NCBI RefSeq assembly: GCF_020379485.1
Contig: NW_026014892.1
Location: forward strand, 248,001-312,000
DNA: 64,000 nt
Direction of reading: 5' to 3'
DNA from: Brassica napus
Lineage: Eukaryota > Streptophyta > Magnoliopsida > Brassicales > Brassicaceae
Positions 38,170 through 51,022 of the stretch are shown piece after piece (the first letter of the stretch is position 1; every line of letters begins with the position of its first letter). The notes under the pieces were generated by a model, which was given only the letters and a program-made list of their open reading frames with translations, ran no database searches and was not told the DNA's origin. The position numbers and the translations under genes are program-made.

Positions 38170-41100
38170 ATGGAGAGTGGTATGAACATGAACATGAAGG
38201 TAGCGGTTTGCTTCAAGGGAACCAACTACTTGGTGTGGTCTCGGATGGTGAGAACCACGGTGGGAAGCAAAGGGCTTTGGAAGCACATCACGCCAGGAGA
38301 AGCTCCAAAGCTCATCACCCAAGGAGAAACTGAAGGAGAAGCCGCAAGCAAAGCGGAAGAGAAGTGGCATCAGGAGGACATGTTGGTGATGTCAGTGCTG
38401 CATGCTTCACTTGAGCCGGCGATTCTAGATGCATACAGCTACTGTGAATCAGCTAAAGAGCTGTGGGATACGTTGAAGAAGGTGTATGGGAATACATCAA
38501 ACCTGAGCCGTGTGTTTGAGGTGAAGCAGGCTATAAACAACTTGGTACAAGAGGATATGGAGTTCACCAAGCATCTAGGGAGGTTCAGAACACTCTGGTC
38601 CGAGCTGGAGATGTTGAGGCCAAGCACTACAGATGCAGATGAGCTCAACAAAAGAAGAGAGCAAGACAAGGTCTTTGGGCTACTCCTCACCATGAATCCG
38701 GCTTACAATGGTCTTATCCAACACTTGCTTAGAGAGGACACACTACCTGATCTTGAAGAAGTGTGCGCAAGGATTCAGAAGGAACAAGGCTCTATTGGGT
38801 TGTTTGGAAAGAAAGGAGAGCTATCTCTCGTAAATCAAGCAACTCAAGAGGAGGGAGGGGAAGCTCCACAAGCACACAAGGCTGCGCATGGGAAGTATGA
38901 TGAGAGGAGGTTCAATGGGAACTGTGATCACTGCAAGAAGCATGGCCACAAGAAGAGCCAATGCTGGATACTCCATCCCCATCTCAAGCCGGCAAAGTTT
39001 ATGAAGGACAGAGAGGCAAGGGCTAATGTCTCAGATGGAGCAAGCGCAAGTGGAGCAGGTACTAGCAAAGGGAAGGAGATAGATGGGCGTGAAGCAGGTG
39101 ATGGGAGGTCTCTTGTAGCCTACACTGGAGCCCCAAGCAACCGTGGGAACTATGATCAAGAGTATCTAAGGAAATCCGACCTGGATGCTCTCATTAAGCT
39201 CTTCAAGGAGCATGGTAACATTTTTGGGTATTCCTTTGGTGCTAGGGCTATAGGGAATGATGAGAATCCAACTAGAATTGATAGGATGCATGAAAGTGTG
39301 ATAGAGATAATAAACCAATCTAGAACGGATAGTTTTGCTAGGAATGATCATGCATTCAAACCATCTAGTATACTTGCTCATATTGCTAGAAATGATCATG
39401 CATTCAAACCATCTAGTATCCTTGCTCATATTGCTAGTTCACATACCATTAAGCCTTTAGTAGTTGATTCTGGTGCATCTCATCATATGATAAGTGACAC
39501 TAGTTTGATTAAAAACATTGTACCAATGAATGGAAATGTGATGATAGCTAATGGAGATAAGATACCTATTAGAGGAATAGGAAGTCTTAAACTGTTTGAT
39601 AAGGAAACTAAAGCCTTTTATATGCCTGAATTTACTTCAAACTTGTTATCTGTTAAGAAATGTGCTACTGATTTGCAATGCAATGTCATATTCAGTCCTA
39701 ATGATGTGAAGTTTCAGGATATTAAAAGCAGCAAGATGATTGGAAAGGGAGTGACTAAAGGAGAATTGTATTTACTTGAAGATCTTGCTCCTGTTTCTAG
39801 TTATAGCTGCTCGTTTACTTCTGTTTCTGGTTCTAGTTTAAGTAAAAATGCATTGTGGCATGCTAGATTAGGACACCCTCATAATAAGGCTTTAAAACTG
39901 ATGTTGCCAGGTGTTTCCTTTGAGAATAATGATTGTGAAGCTTGTATTTTAGGCAAGCATTGTAAGACTGTCTTTACTAAATCTACTACGGTTTATGAGA
40001 AGTGTTTTGATTTGATTCATTCTGATGTTTGGACTGCTCCTTGCTTATCTAGAGACAATCAAAAGTATTATGTAACTTTCATTGATGAAAAATCCAAATA
40101 CACCTGGTTAACTTTAATTCCAACCAAAGATAGGGTACTTGATGCATTTAAGAACTTTCAATCATATGTGACTAACCATTATAATGCCAAGATAAAGATT
40201 TTCAGGTCAGATAATGGAGGAGAGTACACGGGACAAGCATTCAAGCTCCATCTATCTCAGCATGGAATCCTACATCAGACAAGCTGTCCCTATACTCCAC
40301 AACAGAATGGTGTGGCTGAGAGAAAGAATAGGCATCTGATGGAAGTGGCCAGGTCCATGATGTTTCAAACCAATGTACCCAAGAAGTTCTGGAGTGATGC
40401 GGTCACTACAGCTTGTTATCTCATCAACAGAACACCAACTCTGATTCTGCAAGGGTTATCACCATTTGAGGTATTGAACCGATACAAGCCCTCATTGGAA
40501 CATATGAAGATCTTTGGGTGTTTGTGTTTTGTGATGGTACCGGGAGAATTAAGAAACAAGCTTGAAGCTAGGAGCTCCAAGGCAATGTTTGTTGGATACT
40601 CATCAAGTCAGAAAGGATACAAGTGCTATGATCCTAACACAAGGAGAGTGTTAGTATCTAGAGAAGTGAAGTTTGTGGAAGAAAAAGGATATTATGAGGA
40701 GCAGATTCAAGAAGATTTGAAAGATCTCACTTCAGATAGAGCTGCAACCTTGAGGATAATACTAGAAGGACTTGGAATCAATATGGATCAAGAACAGCAA
40801 GAAGTAAGAGGCACTACACCAATACCGAATCATCAGACGTCCAATCTTGAACATGAGGGGGGGAATGGAACAGAAACTCAAACTCAAAGTCATGAAGAGA
40901 GTTCTGGTTCTCATGATCAAGCTGTGGAGTCAAATGATCAACAAGAAGGAGCTGAAGCAAGTCAGCTAAGGGATGAAGGAGCTGAAGCAAGTCAGCCAAG
41001 AGAAGAAAGTACACAAGAAGATGTACAAGACATGGAGTTACCGGCACAAGAAGGGCCAGTGTTGAGAAGAAGTACAAGGCTGAGAAAGGATCCTTCCAGT

Positions 41101-42776
41101 TGGGTAAACACGAGAGTGTACTACAATGCTCAAGCTGTGAAGCATCCTACTCAGGCCGTGTGTTCTTTCTCTCAATATCCAGAAGCACATTGTGCATTCA
41201 TGGTAAACTTAGATGAGAATCACATTCCAAGAAGCTATGAAGAGGCAATGGAGGATAAGGAATGGAAGGAATCAGTAGGAGCTGAGGCAGGAGCTATGAT
41301 AAAGAATGATACATGGTTTGAAAGTGAACTACCAAAAGGGAAGAAGGCAGTATCTAGTAGATGGATCTTCACAATCAAATACAAGGCTGATGGACAGATT
41401 GAGAGGAAGAAGACTAGATTAGTAGCAAGAGGGTTCACTCAAACATATGGAGAGGATTACATTGAGACATTTGCACCAGTAGCCAAGTTACATACCATTA
41501 GAATTGTACTAAGCTTGGCGGTTAACCTTGGATGGGGATTGTGGCAAATGGATGTGAAGAATGCATTCTTACAAGGAGAACTTGAGGATGAAGTCTACAT
41601 GTATCCTCCACCAGGTCTTGAACATCTAGTGAAGAGAGGGAATGTACTGAGGCTAAAGAAGGCTATCTATGGGTTGAAGCAATCACCAAGAGCATGGTAC
41701 AACAAGTTGAGCACAACTCTGAACGGCCGAGGTTTTAAGAAGTCAGAATTGGACCATACTCTCTTTACCCTCACTACTCCCTCAGGTATGGTTGCTCTCC
41801 TTGTGTATGTGGATGATATCATTATCACAGGAAGTGATAAGGAAGGTATCAAAGCAACCAAGGAGTTTCTAAAGTCTATGTTTGAAATAAAAGACTTGGG
41901 AGAAATGAAATACTTTCTTGGAATTGAGATTTGTAGATCCAAGAAGGTTTGTTCATGTCCCAAAGGAAGTATACACTTGATCTTTTGAAAGGTGCAGGTG
42001 CTTATGGAGGCAAGACAGCAAGGATGCCAATGGAGGATGGCTACAAAGTACCAAGAGAGGGGGAGATTGAAGACAGCAAGCCATTTCATGATCCTAAACT
42101 CTATAGAAAACTTGTTGGCAAATTGATTTATCTAACCATCACAAGACCTGATATATGCTTTGCTGTGAATCAGGTGAGTCAACACATGCAGCTTCCCAAG
42201 GAACATCACTGGCGTATGGTGGAGAGGCTGCTGATGTATCTAAATGGCTCGCCGGATCAAGGTGTATGGATGGGGTGCAATGGAAGCACAGAAGTGGTGG
42301 GCTATTGTGATGTTGATTGGGCAGGCGATAGAGCTGACAGAAGATCAACAACCGGCTATTGCACATTCATTGGAGGCAACTTGGTGACTTGGAAGAGTAA
42401 GAAACAGAAGGTGGTGTCATGCTCTAGTGCAGAAGCTGAGTATAGAGCTATGCTGAAGCTTACAAACGAGCTAGTTTGGATCAAGGGCATCTTGAAGCAT
42501 TTGGAGATAGCACAAGACACTCCAATGACAATGCATTGTGACAACCAGGCCGCCATTCACATAGCCTCCAACTCGGTGTTCCATGAGAGAACAAAGCACA
42601 TTGAGGTTGATTGCCACAAGGTGAGGCAGATGATTGTCCTAGGAGTCATCTTGCCATGTTATACTAGGAGTGAAGATCAGTTGGCTGATGTATTTACCAA
42701 GGCTGCAAGGCAAAAGACAATGGAGTCCATTCATATTAGATTGGGCCTCATTGATCTTGGGAAGAGAAGCAGCTGA
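38170..42776 (+). pseudogene. RT-L gag-pol, single frameshift in RT
   Basis: MESGMNMNMK start, zinc knuckle CDHCKKHGHKKSQC, protease VDSGASHH, integrase DDE motifs, RT YVDD, RNase H, end LIDLGKRSS. Just before protease a 16-residue segment (ARNDHAFKPSSILAHI) is repeated in tandem, 39337-39432; RT-H has one copy. A 1-bp deletion at about 41943 (after GIEICRSK) moves the frame; the remainder is open to 42776. Within RNase H, YCDADWAGD reads YCDVDWAGD, a change at the second aspartate-flanking position, not the first aspartate. Confidence 0.94.
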
Positions 42777-42916
42777 TCCCCTTAGTCATGAGATCTTTAC
42801 TCTTTTTCCCTCATTAAGGTTTTGTCCCAATGGGTTTTCCTTAGTGAGGTTTTTAATGAGGAAGATCTCATGGCTGTCCAAGCTCAAGCTTTCACAAAGC
42901 TAAGCTTGAGGGGGAG
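42777..42916 (+). promoter_or_regulatory. RT-L 3' untranslated region: stem-loops and polypurine tract
   Basis: CATGAGATCTT / AAGATCTCATG arms are conserved. The hairpin at 42880-42907 is altered (AAGCTCAAGCTTT...AAAGCTAAGCTT), keeping the inner AGCTTT / AAAGCT stem. Polypurine tract 42908-42916. Confidence 0.72.
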
Positions 42917-43464
42917 TGTTGAGATGAGTTGAGTATATGGATATGAAGAGATAAGGAGTTGAAGAGAAGAGGAGAAAGAGAATGAGGGGACTTTGGGCAA
43001 GCATTGTACGGACGGCCGTACAAGGCCGTACATGGCCGTACCATCCGTACCAAATGTCTCGACCAGAAGTTACCCAACCTCGACCAAGTGGAACCGTAAC
43101 AAGGCAGAAGTTACCTTAAGGGTTTAGTGAAGAGGATAAGACCGGTGAAAGGATAAGGGACGCGCGGTGCCTGGCTGGAACAGGCTGGAAAGCTGAAGCA
43201 CCTTTAGTCCAAGATGCCATAAGCATGTGAGCCATCCTGACCAATCATTCAAAAGGCGCCTCTTGTAAACCCTCGTGTCTCTCTTATAAATATGTAACCT
43301 CACTCATTAATAAGATTAAGCAAGTTTTGAGTCTTTCTCTTAGTCTTTAAATCTCAATGGTTCCATATTAGACTCATAATCTCATTTCATACTCTAATCT
43401 TCTCTAAATCGATTCTAGTCTTTCCTAAACACTCAGATTACTCTAAACATTACTAAAACTGATA
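42917..43464 (+). repeat. RT-L 3' LTR, 37-bp deletion
   Basis: 548 bp. Compared with the 5' copy it lacks the stretch between AAAAGGCGCC and CTTGTAAACCCT. Confidence 0.93.
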
Positions 43465-43670
43465 CTAACTCAGTTTTTCATGAGAGAACGAAGCACATAG
43501 AAGTGGTTTGTCACAAGGTGAGGCAGATGATTATCTTAGGAGTGATTCTGCCATGTTATACAAGGAGTGAGGATCAACTGGCTGATGTGTTTACTAAGGC
43601 AGCGAGATTGAAGACAATGGAGTCCATACTATCCAGGCTTGGACTCATTGATCTTACTCCCAGGAGCTGA

Positions 43671-43812
43671 GCCCCTTAACCATGGAGTCTCCACTCTTTT
43701 TCCCTCATCAAAGTTTTATCCCAATGGGTTTTCTTTGGTGAGGTTTTTAATGAGGGAGGTCTTCATGGTTTCCAAGCGTGACTTGTTTCACATGGTCATG
43801 CTTGAGGGGGAG
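43671..43812 (+). promoter_or_regulatory. RT-K 3' untranslated region: hairpin and polypurine tract
   Basis: Hairpin 43774-43803 reads AAGCGTGAC / GTCATGCTT. Relative to RT-E, F and J, the central T:A pair has become G:T (G:U in RNA), both sides changed. Polypurine tract 43804-43812. Confidence 0.75.
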
Positions 43813-44354
43813 TGTTGAGAAGTGTTGAGATGAGGAGATGAAGAGTTGATACATGGATAGAGGAAGGGATTTGGAGTAGGCAGTAACTTTGGAGATTTAC
43901 CACAGTAACTTTATTGTTACTGTGGTAACTGAGTTAAAAGACTTGGGAAGTTACCTTGCATCCATTTGGAGAGTGAAACACGCCAGGAGGAGTCTGGATA
44001 AGCAAGGAGGAGTTTGGATAAGGTCTGGTCAAGGGAAGAGAGCTTTAGACAGGCTGGCACCAGCTGGAAAGCTAAAGCAAGATACCCAAGCATGTGAGGA
44101 ACCTTATTGGCTAGTTTGAATCAAGCATCTTTGACTACACATGCTTCTTATCCTAACTAGACTGAACCTGGACGAATTTATGTACCCCTAATCTATATAT
44201 GTTGTAAACTCTCTCATTAATCAATCTAATGGAGTTTTGAGTATTCTCTCTTGTTCTTTATTCTCTTAGTCTCTCTTAATCTCCAAATCTCATACAAACT
44301 ACACTAATCATCTCTTGATATTTATTCATCACTCTACATACACAAAAGTGTATA
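43813..44354 (+). repeat. RT-K 3' LTR
   Basis: 542 bp, two differences from the 5' copy. Its right flank TGCTTGATCC is RT-J LTR sequence. Confidence 0.94.
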
Positions 44355-44628
44355 TGCTTGATCCCTTTGGCATCTTTTACTAGATGTTGTCTACTTTACA
44401 GCCTGTCTCCAGCCTTATCCAGCCCTAAACCTTATCCAGACTGCTCCTCCCTTATCCATACAGCTCCTTGGTCGTGGCTTACTCTCAAATGTGAGCCAAG
44501 GTAACTTTCCAAGCTTTAACTTAGTTACCACAGTAAAACCAAAGTTACTGTGGTAACTCCAAAGTTACTGTCTGTCTCAATCCTCATTCTCTATCAATGT
44601 AGTCACTCTTTATTACCTCATCTCAACA

Positions 44629-44770
44629 CTCCCCCTCAAGCTTGACCATGTGGAACAAGTCAAGCTTGGAAACCATGAAGACCTCCCTCATTAAAAACCT
44701 CACCAAAGAAAACCCATTGGGATAAAACTTTGATGAGGGAAAAAGAGTGGAGACTCCATGGCTAAGGGGT
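44629..44770 (-). promoter_or_regulatory. RT-J 3' untranslated region: hairpin and polypurine tract
   Basis: Polypurine tract complement 44629-44637; perfect AAGCTTGAC / GTCAAGCTT at 44638-44667. Confidence 0.75.
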
Positions 44771-45765
44771 TCAGCTCCTGGGAGTAAGATCAAGGAGTCC
44801 AAGCCTTGATAGTATGGACTCCATTGTCTTCAATCTCGCTGCCTTAGTAAACACATCTGCAAGCTGATCTTCACTTCTTGTATAACATGGCAGAATCACT
44901 CCTAAGATTATCATCTGCCTCACCTTATGACAATCCACCTCTATGTGCTTTGTTCTCTCATGAAACACTGAGTTAGAGGCAATGTGGATAGCTGCTTGAT
45001 TGTCACAATGCATAGTCATAGGAGTACTCTGCTCAATCTCTAGATGCTTCAAGATCCCCTTGATCCACACCAACTCGTTTGTCAGCTTCAACATGGCTCT
45101 ATACTCAGCTTCAGCACTTGAACAGGAGATAACCTTCTGCTTCTTACTCTTCCAAGTTACCAAGTTCCCTCCAATGAATGTACAATACCCAGTAGTTGAT
45201 CTCCTGTCCACTCTATCTCCTGCCCAATCAGCATCACAATAACCAACCACTTCTGTACTGCCATTGCAGCCCATCCAAACTCCTTGTCCAGCCGTCCCAC
45301 TTAAATACCTCAGTATCCTATCAACCATCTTCCAATGATGGACCTTTGGCACCTGCATATGTTGACTCACTTGATTCACAGCGAAGCATATATCTGTCCT
45401 AGTAATTGTCAAGTAGATCAGCTTGCCAACCATCTTCATGTATAGCTTAGGGTCCTCAAACAGCTGCTTCTCTTCAACCTCCCCCTCACGCAGAACCTTA
45501 TATCCCTCCTCGAGGGGTGTCTTAGCTATCTTTCCTCCAAGCACATCAGTCTCCTTCAACATATCCATAGTATACTTCCTTTGAGACATAAACAAACCCT
45601 CCTTTGATCTGCATATCTCAATGCCCAGAAAATACTTCATCTCTCCCAAATCCTTGATGTCAAACACAGATTTGAGAAACTCCTTAGTTGCTCGAATCCC
45701 TGCCTTATCACTCCCTGTGATAATCAAATCATCCACATACACTAGAATCACAATGATCCCTGACG

Positions 45766-46309
45766 TATCACTTTTAGTGATGTTAAGAGTAATCTGAGTG
45801 TTTAGAGAAGATTAGAATAAGTTTAGAGAAGATTAAAGTATGAAATGAGATTAAGAGTCTAAAGAGAAACTTTGAGAGAGACTAAAAGAGACTCATAACT
45901 TTCTTAATCTTATTAATGATGAGGTTACAATATATATAGAGAGATCAGATACAAGGGTTTCCATTTGATCACTATTCTAAGCATGTGGAGTCAAAGGGAA
46001 GAGGCTCCTCATTTCAAACTCAGCCAATGAGAGTGTGATCGTGTGTGAGGCATCTTGACTGAGATGCTTTGCCTTTCCAGCCTGTCACAGCCTGTCAAGG
46101 CTCTCCACCTTATCCACAACCTGATCCTAACCTCAGCGCACACTCCTCTCTTCCTGGTAAGTTTCCCTTTACCCATTTCACTCTCAAGTAACTCCTTTCA
46201 CTAAGGTAACTTCCTTTTAACCCTTTTTACCACAGTAACTAATATTTACTGTGGTAACTTTCTCCACCCAAGTAACTTCAACACTCCATAACTACTCCTC
46301 ATCTCAACA
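45766..46309 (-). repeat. RT-M 3' LTR
   Basis: TATCACTTTTAGTGATG to CATCTCAACA in reverse. The dyad TTACCACAGTAAC / TTACTGTGGTAAC lies at about 46229-46258. Confidence 0.94.
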
Positions 46310-46449
46310 CTCCCCCTCAAGCTTAGCTTTGTGAAAGTCTAAGCTTGGACAGCCATGAGATCTTCCTCATTAAAAACCTCACTAAGAAAAACCCATTGGG
46401 ACAAAACCTTAATGAGGGAAAAAGAGTTAAGATCTCACAGCTAAGGGGA
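46310..46449 (-). promoter_or_regulatory. RT-M 3' untranslated region: stem-loops and polypurine tract
   Basis: Polypurine tract complement 46310-46318; AAGCTTAG / CTAAGCTT type hairpin at 46319-46346. Confidence 0.75.
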
Positions 46450-49400
46450 TCAGCTACTTCTCTTCCCAAGATCTATGAGTCCCAATCTGATGTGAATGGA
46501 CTCCATAGTCTTTTGTCTCGCAGCCTTGGTGAATACATCAGCCAACTGATCTTCACTTCTAGTATAGCAAGGCAAGATCACTCCTAGCACAATCATTTGT
46601 CTCACTTTGTGGCAATCAACCTCAATGTGCTTGGTTCTCTCATGGAACACCGAGTTGGATGCAATGTGAATGGCAGCCTGATTGTCACAATGCATTGTCA
46701 TTGGAGTGGCTTGATCAATCTCCAAGTGCTTCAAGATGCCTTTGATCCACACCAACTCGTTTGTAAGCTTCAGCATGGCTCTATACTCAGCTTCAGCACT
46801 TGAACATGATACCACCTTCTGCTTCTTGCTCTTCCAAGTCACCAAGTTGCCTCCAATGAATGTGCAATAGCCGGTAGTTGATCTCCTATCAGCTCTATCT
46901 CCTGCCCAATCAGCATCACAATACCCCACCACTTCTGTGCTTCCATTGCATCCCATCCAAACCCCTTGATCCGGCGAGCCATTTAGATACATCAGCAGCC
47001 TCTCCACCATACGCCAATGATGTTCCTTGGGAAGCTGGATGTGTTGACTCACCTGATTCACAGCAAAACATATATCAGGCTTGTGATGGTTAGATAAATC
47101 AATTTGCCAACAAGTGTTCTGTAGAGTTTAGGATCATGAAATGGCTTGCTGTCTTCAATCTCCCCCTCTCTTGGGACTTTGTAGCCATCCTCCATTGGCA
47201 TCCTTGCTGTCTTGCCTCCATAAGCACCTGCACCTTTCAAAAGATCAAGTGTATACTTTCTTTGGGACATGAACAAACCTTCCTTGGATCTACAAATCTC
47301 AATTCCAAGAAAGTATTTCATCTCTCCCAAGTCTTTGATTTCAAACATAGACTTTAGAAACTCCTTGGTTGCTTTGATACCTTCCTTATCACTTCCTGTG
47401 ATAATGATATCATCCACATACACAAGGAGAGCAACCATACCTGAGGGTGTCGTGAGTGTAAAGAGAGTGTGATCCAATTCTGACTTCTTGAAGCCTCGGC
47501 CATTCAGAGTTGTGCTCAACTTGTTATACCAAGCTCTTGGTGATTGCTTCAACCCATAAATGGCTTTCTTTAGCCTCAGTACATTCCCTTTCTTCACTAG
47601 ATGTTCCAGACCTGGTGGAGGATACATATAGACTTCATCCTCAAGTTCTCCTTGTAGAAATGCATTCTTTACATCCATTTGCCACAATCCCCATCCAAGG
47701 TTCACAGCCAAGCTTAAAACAATCCTAATGGTGTGTAGCTTGGCTACTGGTGCAAATGTCTCAATGTAATCCTCTCCATATGTCTGAGTAAACCCTCTTG
47801 CTACTAGTCTAGTCTTCTTCCTCTCAATCGACCCATCAGCCTTGTAGTTGATTGTAAAGATACATCTACTAGACACAGCTTTCTTCCCTTTTGGTAGTTC
47901 ACTCTCATACCATGTATCATTCTTCATCATAGCTCCTGCCTCAGCTCCTACTGATTCCTTCCACTCCTTATCCTTCATTGCCTCTTCATAGCTTCTTGGA
48001 ATGTGATTCTCATCCAAGTTTACCATGAATGCGCAATGTGCTTCTGGATATTGAGCAAAAGAACACACGGCCTGAGTAGGATGCTCCACAGCTTGGGCAT
48101 TGTAGTACACTCTTGTGTTTACCCAACTGGAAGGATCCTTTCTCAGCCTTGTACTTCTTCTCAACATTGGCCCTTCTTGTGCCATCTCTTGTTCTTCTTC
48201 TTGTGGCAACACACTTGTTTCAGATCTTTCTTCTCCTAGCTGACTTGCTTCAGCTCCTTCTTCCCTTAGCTGACTATCTTCAGCTTCTTCTTGTTGATCA
48301 TTTGATTCCACAGCTTGATCATGAGACCCAGAACTCTCTTCTCTACTTGTCTCTTCACTGTTTGGAGTTCTTGTTTCATTTCCCCCTTCATGCTCAAGGT
48401 TGGAAGTCTAATGATCCGGTGCTGGAGTCGTGCTTCTCCCCCCCTGATGTCCTTGATTCATGTTGATTCCAAGCCCTTCTAGGATCATCCTCAAGGTTTC
48501 AGCTCTATCAGATGTAAGATCCTTCAAATCTTCTTGAATCTGCTCCTCATAATATCCTTTTTCTTCAACAAACTTCACTTCTCTAGATACTAACACTCTC
48601 CTTGTGTTAGGATCATAGCACTTGTATCCTTTCTGACTTGATGAGTATCCAATGAACATTGCCTTTGAACTCTTAGCTTCTAGCTTGTTTCTTATCTCTC
48701 CAGGCACCATCACAAAACACAAACATCCAAAGATCTTCATATGCTCGAGTGAAGGCTTGTACTGATTCAGTACCTCAAATGGTGATTGTCCTTGAAGGAT
48801 CAGAGTTGGTGTCCTGTTGATGAGATAACAAGCCGTAGCAACTGCATCACTCCAAAACTTCTTAGGCACATTGGATTGAAACATCATGGACCTGGCTACT
48901 TCCATCAAGTGCCTGTTCTTCCTTTCAGCTACACCATTCTGTTGTGGTGTATAGGGACAGCTTGTCTGATGAAGTATTCCATGCTGAGATAGGTGTAGCT
49001 TGAATGCTTGTCCTGTGTACTCTCCTCCATTATCTGACCTGAAAATCTTTATCTTGGCATTGTAATGGTTAGTTACATAGGATTGAAAGTTTTTAAATGC
49101 ATCAAGTACCCTATCTTTGGTTAGAATTAAGGTTAACCAGGTGTATTTGGATTTTTCATCAATGAAAGTTACATAATACTTATGGTTTTCTCTAGATAAG
49201 CAAGGTGCAGTCCAAACATCAGAATGAATAAGATCGAAACACTTTTCATAAACAGTAGTAGACTTGGTAAAGACAGTTCTACAATGCTTGCCTAAAATGC
49301 AAGCTTCACACTCATTATTCTCAAAGGAAACACCTGGCAACATCAGTTTTAAAGCCTTATTATGAGGGTGTCCTAATCTAGCATGCCACAATGCATTTTT

Positions 49401-51022
49401 ACTTAAACTAGAACCAGAAACAGAAGTAAACGAGCAGCTATAACTAGAATCAGGAGCAAGATCTTCAAGCAAATATAGTTCTCCTTTAGTTACTCCCTTT
49501 CCAATCATCTTGCTGCTTTTAATATCCTGAAACTTCACATCATTAGGACTGAATATAACATTGCATTGGAGATCAGTAGCACACTTCTTAACAGATAGTA
49601 AATTTGAAGTGAATTCAGGCATGTAAAAGGCTTTAGTTTCCTTATTAAACAGTTTAAGACTTCCTATGCCTCTAATTGGTATTCTATCTCCATTAGCTAT
49701 CATCACATTTCCCTTCATTGGTACAATGTTCTTAATCAAGCTAGTTTCACTTATCATGTGATGGGATGCACCAGAGTCAACTATTAATGGCTTAATGCTA
49801 TGATTACTGGCCATGTGCGCAAGGATACTAGATGGTTTGAATGCAATATCATTTCTAGCAAGGTTTGCAATCCTAGATTGATTTACCATGTCTATCAAGC
49901 TCTCATGCATCCTATCAGTTCTAGTTAGATCCTCATGGTTCTCTATAGCCCTAGCACCAAAAGAGTACCCAAAGGTGTTACCATTCTCCTTAATATCTTG
50001 ATGAGGGCATCAAGATCAGACCTCCTTAGATACTCCTGATCATTGTTCCCACGGTTGCTTGGTGCTCCAGTGTAGGCTACAAGAGACTTCCCATCACCTC
50101 CTTCACGCCCATCTATCTCCTTTCCTTTGCTTGTACCAGCTCCACTCGTTCCATCTGATGCATTAGCCCTTGCCTCACGGTCCTTCATGAACTTTGCCGG
50201 TTTGAGGTGTGGGTGAAGGATCCAGCATTGACTCTTCTTGTGGCCATACTTCTTGCAGTGATCACAGTTCCCATTGAACCTCCTCTCCTCAAACTTCCCA
50301 TGCGCAGCAGCCTTGTTTGCTTGTGGAGCTTCACTCCCCTCCTCTTGAGTTGCTCGGCTTGCAAGGGAAAGGTCTCCTTTCTTGGCAAACAACCCAATGG
50401 AGCCTTGCTCCTTCTGAATCCGCGCACACACATCCTCAAGGTCAGGTAGAGTGTCTTCTCTAAGTAGGTGTTGGATGAGACCATTATACGCCGGGTTTAG
50501 GGTGAGGAGTAGGCCAAAGACCTTGTCTTGCTCTCTTCTCTTGTTGAGCTCATCCGCATCTGTAGTGCTTGGCCTTAACATCTCCATCTCAGACCATAGT
50601 GATATGAATCTCCCAAGGTGCTTAGTGAACTCCATATCCTCTTGTACCAGGTTGTTGATTGCTTGCTTCACCTCAAACACCCTGCTCAAGTTTGATGTAT
50701 TCCCATACACCTTCTTCAGTGTGTCCCACAGCTCCTTAGCAGACTCACAGTAGCTATAGGCATCTAAGATTGCTGGCTCAAGAGATGCGTGAAGCACTGA
50801 CATCACCAGCATGTCCTCTTGATACCACTTCTCAGCCGCGTTGCTTGCAGCCTCACCATCATCCTCTCCTTGAGTGATGAGTTTTGGAGCTTCTCCGGGT
50901 GTGATATGCTTCCACAACCCTTTGCTTCCCACCGTGGTTCTCACCATCCTTGACCACACCAAGTAGTTGTTTCCCTTGAAACACACAGCTACCTTCATGT
51001 TCATGTTCATCCCACTCTCCAT
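46450..51022 (-). pseudogene. RT-M gag-pol, two frameshifts and a stop
   Basis: ATG 51022 (MESGMNMNMK), zinc knuckle CDHCKKYGHKKSQC, protease VDSGASHH, integrase, RT YVDD, RNase H, end LIDLGKRSS. Lesions: 1-bp loss at about 49990 (after DALIK), CAG to TAG at 48410-48408 in the linker (after APDH), and 1-bp loss at about 47080 (after YLTIT). In addition SSRWIFTIKY reads SSRCIFTINY. Four open segments remain: 51022-49943, 49910-48408, 48407-47058, 47061-46450. Confidence 0.93.

Larger units (their letters stand above)
36743..43464 (+). mobile_element. RT-L: Ty1/copia element with one frameshift, hosting s3
   Basis: TSD CTAAC (36738-36742 and 43465-43469) inside RT-K RNase H. 5' LTR in two pieces (36743-36943 and 37538-37921, about 585 bp), 3' LTR 42917-43464 (548 bp). 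About ten substitutions plus a 37-bp deletion in the 3' copy separate them, more than separates the LTRs of its host RT-K. Confidence 0.95.
32736..43670 (+). pseudogene. RT-K gag-pol, frameshifted and split by RT-L
   Basis: From ATG 32736 (MKHRSSKPVG) to 36742, resuming 43470-43670 (...LIDLTPRS). Gag core VIRGLRQGKDECYQLVG; no CCHC; basic segment CKKGRLRKLSKEWLMKRR, then GECSYSAY. Protease DSGATHHMISD intact, integrase RSDNGGEY and VAERKNRH, RT YVDD, RNase H YCDADWAGD. A 2-bp insertion near 34738 (extra AC in FIGY...) ends the first frame at 34781; the rest is open from 34793. RT-L follows AIHIASN (TSD CTAAC). After RT-L, IEVDCHKV reads IEVVCHKV. Confidence 0.92.
32043..44354 (+). mobile_element. 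RT-K: Ty1/copia element without a TSD, hosting RT-L
   Basis: LTRs 32043-32584 and 43813-44354, both 542 bp with only two differences. The LTR start is unusual, TGTTGAGAAGTGTTGAGATG, as if the terminal TGTTGAG had been doubled. No 5-bp repeat flanks the element. Gag-pol belongs to the class lacking a zinc knuckle, has a 2-bp frameshift and is split by RT-L. Confidence 0.93.
31791..44628 (-). repeat. RT-J 3' LTR, split by RT-K
   Basis: 31791-32042 ends ...CTTCACA and 44355-44628 begins TGCTTGATCC; the intact right LTR reads straight through CTTCACATGCTTGATCC. So RT-K interrupts this LTR with neither duplicated nor missing bases. Confidence 0.9.
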
